Shown: positions 1 through 6,450 of the stretch, piece after piece
Numbering within the stretch: the stretch's first letter is position 1
Layout: each line of letters opens with the position of its first letter
Origin: Funneliformis mosseae
Lineage: Eukaryota; Glomeromycota; Glomeromycetes; Glomerales; Glomeraceae
DNA: 10,055 nucleotides
NCBI GenBank assembly: GCA_910592005.1
Contig: CAJVPP010004129.1
Span: 1 to 10,055, forward strand
Direction: 5' to 3'
Program-made: the position numbers and the translations under genes
The notes under the pieces: generated by a model
Told to the model about the DNA's origin: nothing
The model's input: the letters and a program-made list of their open reading frames with translations, nothing else
Database searches by the model: none

Positions 1-334
1 GAAGAAAAGCGTGGTATTTAGATTATATAGTGATAGTTAGGTTAAATGATGAGTGGTATTTAGATTATATGGTGGTAAAAAAATACAGATAGCAAGAAAG
101 ATTTAAAAGGATAGCTAGAGTATAAAAAAAGATACCAATATGTGAAAAAAAAATAGATTATATGGTGATAATTAGATTATATTATTTAGATTATATGGTG
201 ATAATTAGATTATATCATTTAGATCATATGGTGGTACTCAGATTGTATAGTGATATTTAGATTATATGGTGGTATTCAGATTATATGGTGGTATTTAGAT
301 CATATAGTGGTACCCAGATTATATGGTGGTAATA
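1..334. repeat. Tandem array of a 19-bp unit with a 33-bp variant
   Basis: The unit is AGATTATATGGTGGTATTT with variants. Six contiguous 19-bp copies start at 221, 240, 259, 278, 297 and 316. Just upstream are two near-identical 33-bp units (155-187 and 188-220), each a 19-bp copy plus a 14-bp copy lacking the GGTGG core. Isolated copies lie at 20-38 and 62-80, separated from the rest by A-rich unique sequence (81-154). The array probably continues beyond the left edge. No coding potential is seen in it. It could be a minisatellite or the subterminal part of a transposon. Confidence 0.85.
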
Positions 335-346
335 TAATCTAGAGCA

Positions 347-396
347 AGTGGGATACCACCATGTAATATAATTATATTACATGGTGGTATCCCACT
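347..396. repeat. Perfect 50-bp palindrome with no spacer
   Basis: The arms 347-371 and 372-396 are exact reverse complements meeting at AATATAA|TTATATT. The right arm contains TTACATGGTGGTATCCCAC and the left arm its inverse. The core ATTACATGGTGGTAT is a variant of the neighbouring 19-bp array unit, so the array unit appears here head-to-head. It could extrude as a cruciform, or fold as a 25-bp hairpin if transcribed. A MITE-like or array-inversion origin is inferred. Confidence 0.9.
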
Positions 397-1103
397 ATAT
401 TGGATTGCTATGTTTCACTAAAATTATTTGGATGGTGGCATAAAGAGGAAAATATTATATACATGTATTTCGATGATAGGACACACTTAAACGATGCCAA
501 AAAATGGTTTGAAGATAAATATTCAGATAGCATTCAGGTTTGGGAATAGAAAAGAAAGAGAAAAAACCTTGCAAATAAGTAGGCCATCTCAAGTAATACA
601 CGTAAAACAAATCGTAATAATTTATACGTTCCGGCCAAATAAATTTTTATTTGTAATAATACAAAAGTCTTTTTAATTCTATAATATATTTTATATTATA
701 TCATATCGAATTCAATATTATATTATTAAATTTAAAATATTTTAAAATAAAATTACTTCTGACTCATTTAATTTTTCTATAACATTGATAAAATTTAAAA
801 ATTTTAAAAAATTTTAAAGAATTCAATTTATTAGATCGATTTTAACTAATAAAACTTCAAAATTTTTCATACAATGTAAATACAAATATGAGAAAATATA
901 TAATTATAAAATTTCCTGCAAAATTGGAAAAGGTTATACACAAATATAATACTTTTGGTATTTTGTTAAATCTCATAAACACCTATAATAAAAATGTGTA
1001 AACATTTGTTAATAGGTGGCTGTTTTAAATAATTTTATGAGAATAACTCTGCCTACCGGTCCGGTTAACTTAGTACTAAATGGTTTAAAATTTTTTTCCA
1101 AGG
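397..1103. other. AT-rich intergenic region, no gene seen
   Basis: A 60-codon open frame at 494-676 has a basic, low-information translation, no recognisable domain and no supporting promoter or splice context, so it is not called as a gene. The region otherwise holds A/T runs, a small GC-rich interrupted dyad ACCGGTCCGGT at 1055-1065, and an imperfect hairpin at 980-1018. The stretch from about 830 to 1103 is presumably the 3' flank of the minus-strand gene. Confidence 0.6.
980..1018 (-). other. Imperfect hairpin in the 3' flank of the SLX4-like gene
   Basis: CACCTAT (980-986) pairs with ATAGGTG (1012-1018), and AAATGT (992-997) pairs with ACATTT (1002-1007) around a GTAA loop on the plus strand. 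A-rich internal bulges separate the two stems. It lies about 90 bp beyond the stop codon of the minus-strand gene, so it may fall in that transcript's 3' UTR. No function can be assigned from sequence. Confidence 0.4.
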
Positions 1104-2351
1104 TTATGTATGATAGTGCCAAATCATATCAGTAATATAATCCTCTCTTGATAAAGGATTGTCATCCCCTCCAAAAGCTTGTATTTCCCACCATGTAAAA
1201 GAGTGCCTTTTTCGTTTTGAGTAACCCTCTATTTCCTTGTAATTTCGACAAGTGTATTTTTCTCCCACCTTACTTTTCGAAAATTCTGGTTTGGAAGATA
1301 AGTGTTTGGTGATCTCGTTAATGGTTGGACGATTGAAAAACATTGATACAGCTCGTTCTTTAGCCTTATTAATAGCTTCCGCACAAGGTAATATTGGAGT
1401 GGTGTTCAAATCGTATTTAATTTTCTTCCTTCGAGATTTTCTTTCGGGAGGTAACATAGATCTTGATAATGCCACGCCAACTTGAAAATCATCATCGTCG
1501 TCATCATCGACTTTCCTTTTACAATTATTGGAACTTTCTACGGTTGATATAGCTTTAAATACTATTGAGCTCTGGAAATCATCATCATCATCATCAAGTA
1601 TAGAAACGTCATACGAACGTGAAACGAAATAATTATATGTATGATCTATTTTAGCCGTTTCATTTTTATCCTTAGAAATTGGGTTGAAATAATTGGTTAG
1701 TTTCTTTTCTTTAGGTCTTGTAAGTGTGTGTAATGATGAAATAGATCTTGAAGTCAAACCAATCGAATTCATTGTGTAAGGATGATCTCTTCCATATTTA
1801 ATTTTCAGTTCTTGCAGAAATTCTAACATTTTAGACGGCGTGTGCTTATATTTTTTACCACACTTCTTAAAATGTTCAAGCTTTCCTTTCTCGGTCTTAG
1901 CTTTGAAAGTTCTATTACAACATGGACATACGATAGCAATGGCAAATAAAGAATTTTTTTGCTCTTTATTTTCCTGTTGTTTCTCACCGGACTTTTTAAA
2001 GGAAGTAGAATTGGTTTCAATTTCAATTTTATCGTCAAGACACGCGTTGAAATGCTTTTCTCTCGTATTAAGAGAAGAGCAACTAAGATCCTTTCCACAT
2101 ATTACACAAACGCACAGTTCAGTGGTGATATCGGTAGGTTTAGTATTATTATTAGTGGTTGTCATAAATTTAGCAATCGGAAGCTGTTCGGCTACGTTTT
2201 CAGTGGTAACATTTGATGAGTTGGTTGTTACTGTGTTGATTTTACTTTCATTTACTTTAGGATGTGCAGTTTGTTGTTTACGTTTCAGAAGTTCTTTAAT
2301 TCGATGTCTTTTTTCCGATTTAGCTGAATTGTACATGTTATCTAGAAGCAT
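1104..2351 (-). CDS. SLX4: SLX4-like DNA-repair scaffold with tandem UBZ4 zinc fingers
   Basis: A single-exon frame of 415 aa, stop TAA at 1104-1106. In-frame TGA directly before ATG 2351 fixes this as the first possible start; Met6 is an alternative. Two UBZ4-type ubiquitin-binding fingers are visible: C82-x2-C85...H100-x3-C104 followed by LDD, and C142-x2-C145...H160-x3-C164 followed by a predicted helix (residues 172-186). Two such fingers in tandem with this trailing helix are the hallmark of SLX4, the scaffold that organises structure-specific nucleases at DNA crosslinks and Holliday junctions. Further motifs: PIP-like ExxLxxYF (215-222), SUMO-interacting VSIL plus six Asp (249-258), a UIM-like segment (282-299), basic clusters (306-312, 379-383) likely for nuclear import, and a weakly SAP-like end (389-415). 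The SLX1-binding C-terminal domain is not recognisable. Family assignment rests on the fingers; another UBZ4 protein (SNM1-, RAD18- or FAN1-related) is less likely because no nuclease or RING domain follows. Confidence 0.62.
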   Translation of the reverse strand: MLLDNMYNSAKSEKRHRIKELLKRKQQTAHPKVNESKINTVTTNSSNVTTENVAEQLPIAKFMTTTNNNTKPTDITTELCVCVICGKDLSCSSLNTREKHFNACLDDKIEIETNSTSFKKSGEKQQENKEQKNSLFAIAIVCPCCNRTFKAKTEKGKLEHFKKCGKKYKHTPSKMLEFLQELKIKYGRDHPYTMNSIGLTSRSISSLHTLTRPKEKKLTNYFNPISKDKNETAKIDHTYNYFVSRSYDVSILDDDDDDFQSSIVFKAISTVESSNNCKRKVDDDDDDDFQVGVALSRSMLPPERKSRRKKIKYDLNTTPILPCAEAINKAKERAVSMFFNRPTINEITKHLSSKPEFSKSKVGEKYTCRNYKEIEGYSKRKRHSFTWWEIQAFGGDDNPLSREDYITDMIWHYHT

Positions 2352-2387
2352 TCAGAGTGAAAACTTTTCGGTGAGAAAAAAAAAAAA

Positions 2388-2393
2388 ACGCGT
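2388..2393. promoter_or_regulatory. ACGCGT (MCB-type) box upstream of the SLX4-like gene
   Basis: ACGCGT lies 36 bp upstream of the ATG of the minus-strand gene. In yeasts this hexamer is bound by the MBF complex, which drives G1/S expression of replication and repair genes, and that suits an SLX4-like gene. Caution: the same hexamer also occurs inside coding sequence at 2042-2047 and near 3951, so occurrence alone is weak evidence. Confidence 0.35.
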
Positions 2394-3055
2394 CCGTTTT
2401 TATGAGATCATCGCAATAAAATTTAGATATACCAATTTTCCGGTTATCACAATCTACCCATGAATTCTTCAAATTTTAACAAACATTATAAAATTGTTTT
2501 TTTTTATTTATAGTAATACTAAGTTCGGTTTTTGAATAAGATTGTAACCAAAATAGTATAAAAAATTATTTTTAAACGAAAAGTTGAACTTTTAAATGTC
2601 TTTATATGGAAAATAATAACAGAATGGGCAAGAGTTACACGGTTGAAGCTATTTCCTCGGGTTTTTTTTTTTTCAATGAAATTTAAGGTTAAATTCATTT
2701 TTAACGTTAACGAAACTACTTGTTTAACAAAAAGAGACTTCATTCTTATTTACATTTTCATTTTTCTTAAAAAAAAAAAAAAAAGTCCACCTTAAAGGTA
2801 TATAATATTTGAGTATCTCTTTTTTATATGTTTGGGAATATTATATATTACTATTTGGTTCTTAATTTAAAAAACTCCAAACTTTGTGAAAGGACAGTAG
2901 GGTAAATAAAACTACTTACAACTTGAAAGTAAGATAGTGGATGGATTTTATTATAAACCAACAAATTCAAACTCGGATGTCCGCGTACGTAAAAAAGGTT
3001 TTTTTTTTTTTTTTATTTTCTTCTAGAACGTAAAAGAATTAATTACGACCAAAGA

Positions 3056-3062
3056 TATATAA
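3056..3062 (+). promoter_or_regulatory. TATA box candidate for the kelch gene
   Basis: TATATAA, 65 bp upstream of the proposed ATG at 3127. The spacing would put transcription start shortly before the ATG. AT-rich context makes chance occurrence likely. Confidence 0.35.
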
Positions 3063-3088
3063 TTTATCTTTTTTAAAAATAATAGAAT

Positions 3089-3098
3089 ATTACGTAAT
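3089..3098. promoter_or_regulatory. ATTACGTAAT palindrome (Pap1/Yap-type bZIP site candidate)
   Basis: A perfect 10-bp palindrome containing TTACGTAA, a sequence recognised by fungal AP-1-like bZIP factors such as fission-yeast Pap1. It lies between the TATA candidate and the kelch ATG. The same octamer recurs in the lipase promoter (6329-6336). Binding is inferred. Confidence 0.3.
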
Positions 3099-3126
3099 CA
3101 TTACTTGTAGTATATTGCCAATAATA

Positions 3127-5865
3127 ATGAATGTAGAATATCATAAATATCATAATCCAATGCAAAAAATTGTACAAAATATAAGAAAAAGGAAAAGTTG
3201 TGTTGGTATTATAATTGGAATATCACTATTTCTTCAATATATTATTATATCGGTTGATGCTCAAAATCAACCACCTACGCTAGGAAGATGGTAAGAGTAA
3301 TAAATTTAATGAGTACGTGTCCTATTATTTTTTTTTCTCTTGATTGGTTAAATAATTAACCTTTAAATATGATCATTATCAGGGGTCACGCGGCTGTTTT
3401 AATTAACAATAGGTAAGCGATATCTAAAGGAATATGAATTAATGGTGGTTTTTCCATGATTTCATATTCCCTATATCGTATAATACCATCAATTATTCAA
3501 ATTCTGATTGTATGCTTCAGAACTAATATATATAAAAAAAAAATTATTTAGTCTTTATGTATATGGAGGTAATATTGTATCAAATCCAACAGTAGAAGTA
3601 TTAGAAGATGTATCAGTAAATACAAATGTATTAATGTCTTTAGATATTACAAGTCAATTTGATATAAAAAACCCACCATGGGTATTATTATCAAGCGGAG
3701 AATTATCTTTAGCATCCCACACATGTAATATAGGAGGAAATCAAAACGAATTATTATTTTTGTTTGGGGGAGAACCAAAAGAACAAGCAACAAATACATT
3801 ATATGTATATAATACAAAAGAAAAAAAATGGGTGACTACTAGTACTCCTATAGAAAACAGTCCTCCAAGAATAATTGATCATACAATGGTAACAAGATTA
3901 AATGATTCGATTTCTTATTTATGGGGAGGAACTCCTATAGGTGATCAACAACGCGTTACTGCATTAGGGGATTTATACAAATTAAATACAATAGGAACAA
4001 TTTCATGGGAAAATTTACCAGATGCTAGCCAAATTGCGGTTGGTAGATTTCAACATTCTGCCACCTTGTTAAATGATGGTAAAATGTATATCATTGGAGG
4101 GTCATTATCCGGTGTTACAGGTGGTGAACAATCTATATTGGCATCAATAACAGAAATTCCCGTATATGATACAAATGCAGCAACCTGGACGGTTCAAAAT
4201 GCCGCAGGAATTCCCCCAAACCCAAGAAAATTACATAGAGCAGTTGGAACAGCGGATGGTAGAATTATTATATATGGAGGAGTCACGGCAAAATTTGATC
4301 AAATTTTTGACGATGTGGCAGTATTAAAAACAGGAGGAAGTGGATTAGAGTGGTCAATCCCTCAAATATTGGGAGACAAGCCACCGGGAAGATACTCTCA
4401 TACAATGACCATGGTTGGATCAAAAGTAATTGTTACTTATGGTAGGGTAAATGATTTTACATTTGGAACAAAATTATTTGTTCTTAATGCTAAGAATACT
4501 GACACATATACATGGGAATCAACTTATACTCCTATTGATCTCGAGTTAACTAATACAATCCCTGACGCGACTAGAACTGATCCAAATGGAACAAATGGTG
4601 GTACAGAAAGCAATTCGATTTCTGAAAATAATTCCGGAAGTAACTCAAACATAATCATCGGAGCAAGTGTTGGTGGTTTAGTACTTTTAATTATTATAAC
4701 GGTATTAATCTGTTTAGTTAGGAGGAGGAGAAAGAAGCAACATTCATTTGCTGCTACGCCTTATGATAAACAACAAGCGTCAGTACCTCCAATTGCTGGT
4801 CATGCTCCATTACACAATTTGAATTATGCTCCATCATCTTTGTCACAAGGTGGTGCTGGTGGAACTACTAACGTTACCGACGTTACTTCATTTACTCCTC
4901 CATTTGCGACTCAAAATTCTGTTGCTGAAAGAAGAAATTTAACGCCTGTAGATCAACATGATTCTTGGGGATCAGCTCCAAGTAATAGTTCACAATCTCA
5001 ATTAGCTCACAATACTCCGTATTATGCAACCGGTCCTTCCCCCCATCTTATGAATACTCCTATTCCTTATTTATCTCCTCCAACTCCTCCTCCAAAACTA
5101 CAAAATACTTCTACCCCACCTTCTCCTACTCCTACTCCTACCCCTTCCACACCTGTGTTTTTACCAAAAGATTTTCTCTCTAGAGGTGATGCTACGGCTG
5201 CAAATACGAAACCGCCATCTAATTTACGTTTAGATTCTGATTCAAATACAGCTCCTGCTGAATTTGATTTTAATTTACCTCCTGTAGCTCCATTATCAAT
5301 TAATCGTTCTAGAACTCCCTCTCCTGCTAAATCGACAGGACAACAACAACAACAACAACAACATCAGCAGCAGCAGCAGCAACCGCGTCCACATCCGCCT
5401 CCACTAAAAGTATCAACATCATCATTATTTCCACCACAAGATTCATCGAATTATATAGTTTCATCTCCAACAGAAATGGATACATCAGAAACAACATCAT
5501 CTTCAACGGATGAAGGGGGAGGTGTTGGTGGTTTATTTAATAGTCCATTATTCCGTACAGAAGCATTATCTGCATTAGCTGGTACTGCTTCTGCTGCTGA
5601 CAGAACATTAAGTTTAAGGAGTGTTCCTAGGTTAAATACTTCGGGAACTCCAAGGAATAGTGCTACCTTATCTTCACCCCCTCCTCTTTCAGCTGGTGGT
5701 AGGCTAAGAAGTGGTACTTGGGATGGTCAAAAAAACACTTTTGAAGGTGGCATAACTGGCAGTAATAAACCGACCTCTCCTATTGATAATAGTACCTCAG
5801 ATAATAAACCTCCAAGAGGAAGATTATTTGCAGCAAAACCTGATTCTTCTGACGATAGTGACTAA
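3127..5865 (+). CDS. Kelch-propeller type I membrane protein with long cytoplasmic tail
   Basis: Three exons, 3127-3290, 3383-3412 and 3552-5865, give 835 aa. Splicing is supported because the joined frame reads RWGHAAVLINNSLYVYGG, an ordinary first kelch blade; the ATG at 3508 lies inside intron 2 and is not the start. Residues 1-45 form a signal peptide: basic NIRKRK, a hydrophobic core (25-43), and probable cleavage after VDA45. Six kelch blades follow, with turn motifs at 70-71, 137-138, 190-191, 247-248, 307-308 and a degenerate YGR at 361-363. An Asn/Ser-rich stalk with NxS/T sites leads to one transmembrane helix (about 432-454) and an RRRRKK stop-transfer. The cytoplasmic tail of about 375 residues is disordered: Pro/Thr-rich (a PTPPPK SH3-type motif), a poly-Gln tract (662-675), many SP/TP sites and an acidic end. 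The fold is likely a binding propeller at the cell surface; the ligand is unknown. Such proteins are often annotated 'galactose oxidase', but no copper-oxidase motif is seen. Met12 is an alternative start. Confidence 0.88.
3291..3382 (+). other. Intron 1 of the kelch gene
   Basis: Donor GTAAGA and acceptor CAG at 3382; 92 bp, phase 2. Removal joins codon TG|G for Trp55 in the WGHAAV blade motif. It falls soon after the signal-peptide-coding segment. Confidence 0.85.
3413..3551 (+). other. Intron 2 of the kelch gene, with a competing acceptor
   Basis: Donor GTAAGC, acceptor TTTAG at 3551; 139 bp, phase 2. A likely branch site ACTAAT sits at 3522-3527, 25 nt before the chosen acceptor. An earlier acceptor, CTTCAG at 3520, has its own possible branch site CTGAT (3504-3508), but using it leads to a TAG in frame at 3549-3551. 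The later acceptor restores the kelch motif. Confidence 0.82.
5341..5382 (+). repeat. Trinucleotide repeat encoding poly-Gln (Q7-H-Q6)
   Basis: Seven CAA codons, one CAT, five CAG codons and a final CAA, in the cytoplasmic tail of the kelch protein (residues 662-675). The two pure blocks look like separate slippage expansions. Length variation between isolates would be expected. Confidence 0.9.
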
Positions 5866-6186
5866 GTTTAATAATAACAAACAAGCTAGTCAAGGATAAT
5901 TTTGTTATATATATATATTAAGTTTTTTATTGATTTGTAAAATTGTTTTGATTTATTTAAGGGTTTATGTAATTTGTGTTTATATTATTATATAACATTT
6001 TTATATATATATATTTTTTTTTTAAAAAAAAAATACCCCTTCCTCATTTTGATATTTACTCATAATAATTTTTTTTTTTCATTTTTGTTGGCAATAATTA
6101 GATATAACTTAATATAAGATAATTAAATACAAAAGAACTTTTTATTATATATATATTTACCTTGCTAAAAGATAAAAACCGATTGT

Positions 6187-6196
6187 GTCACGTGAT
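6187..6196. promoter_or_regulatory. GTCACGTGAT E-box (bHLH site candidate)
   Basis: Contains the 8-bp palindrome TCACGTGA and matches the Cbf1-type core RTCACRTG of fungal bHLH factors. It is about 255 bp upstream of the lipase ATG. Which bHLH factor would bind cannot be told from the site. Confidence 0.45.
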
Positions 6197-6226
6197 TTAG
6201 TGCCTCCTTATTTTTTGAATTTCTCT

Positions 6227-6236
6227 GGGTTAGGGT
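6227..6236. promoter_or_regulatory. Telobox-like GGGTTAGGGT
   Basis: The minus strand reads ACCCTAACCC, matching the ACCCTAA core bound by Tbf1-type Myb factors in fungal promoters, as well as one and a half TTAGGG telomere units. A single site 215 bp upstream of the lipase ATG is more like a regulatory element than telomeric DNA. Confidence 0.35.
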
Positions 6237-6328
6237 AGATGCATATGATCAGAAAATTATAATAATTTTCCTTTTTCCCTAGCACTCACCCCATTTAGTT
6301 AGAACATGAAGTCAATATTCGGTTTATG

Positions 6329-6336
6329 TTACGTAA
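6329..6336. promoter_or_regulatory. TTACGTAA palindrome (Pap1/Yap-type site candidate)
   Basis: Same octamer as in the kelch promoter (3090-3097), here 115 bp upstream of the lipase ATG. Recognition by an AP-1-like bZIP factor is inferred from the known fungal consensus. Confidence 0.3.
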
Positions 6337-6399
6337 AATCCGGGAAATTATTTTAATTACTTTTTATGGAAAAATTTAATTTTCCGATTCAAACGCATG

Positions 6400-6407
6400 T
6401 ATATAAA
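6400..6407 (+). promoter_or_regulatory. TATA box of the lipase gene
   Basis: TATATAAA followed by G, 43 bp before the ATG at 6451. A start site about 30 bp downstream would leave a leader of only some 15-20 nt, which supports ATG 6451 as the first codon. Confidence 0.55.
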
Positions 6408-6450
6408 GTTGATTGTTTCTCTTGCTTTTTTAAATCATACTTGTAACTAA

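Larger units (their letters stand above)
2352..3126. promoter_or_regulatory. Divergent intergenic promoter region
   Basis: About 775 bp separate the start of the minus-strand SLX4-like gene from the start of the plus-strand kelch gene. It is AT-rich with several poly-T or poly-A tracts (around 2375, 2665, 2770 and 3000), typical nucleosome-depleting elements of fungal promoters. Candidate elements are listed separately. A 74-codon minus frame at 2519-2743 is lysine-rich, lacks any domain, and is not called. Confidence 0.6.
5866..6450 (+). promoter_or_regulatory. Intergenic region: kelch 3' flank and lipase promoter
   Basis: The first 270 bp are AT-rich with TA runs and A/T homopolymers and no canonical AATAAA soon after the kelch stop. 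From about 6180 onward the composition is less extreme and several recognisable sites occur: TCACGTGA (6188), GGGTTAGGGT (6227), TTACGTAA (6329) and a TATA box (6400). No ORF of interest is present. Confidence 0.65.

Noticed and set aside
1..334. CRISPR array
   Set aside because: Units are contiguous without unique spacers, and the genome is eukaryotic with spliced genes.
494..676. 60-codon plus-strand open frame
   Set aside because: No domain, no promoter context and a composition expected of chance in AT-rich DNA.
1055..1065. ACCGGTCCGGT as a transcription-factor site
   Set aside because: An odd-length dyad resembling Grainyhead-type sites, but it lies downstream of the convergent side of a gene with no promoter role visible.
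1840..2463. 207-codon plus-strand frame opposite the SLX4-like gene
   Set aside because: It is the antisense of a frame with clear zinc-finger motifs; its translation is a hydrophobic shadow of that gene.
2519..2743. 74-codon minus-strand frame in the divergent promoter
   Set aside because: Lysine/Phe-rich translation from A/T runs, no domain, and it lies where both promoters should be.
2982..2986. CGCGT as a second MCB box
   Set aside because: Lacks the leading A; a five-base match is not informative.
3020..3029. TTCTAGAA as a heat-shock element
   Set aside because: Only two of the three alternating NGAAN units needed for a functional element are present.
3508..3551. ATG at 3508 as start of the kelch protein
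   Set aside because: This stretch is intronic: upstream exons at 3127 and 3383 restore a signal peptide and the first kelch blade exactly at the splice junctions.
6227..6236. Interstitial telomere repeat or chromosome end
   Set aside because: Only one and a half TTAGGG units, single copy, inside a promoter.
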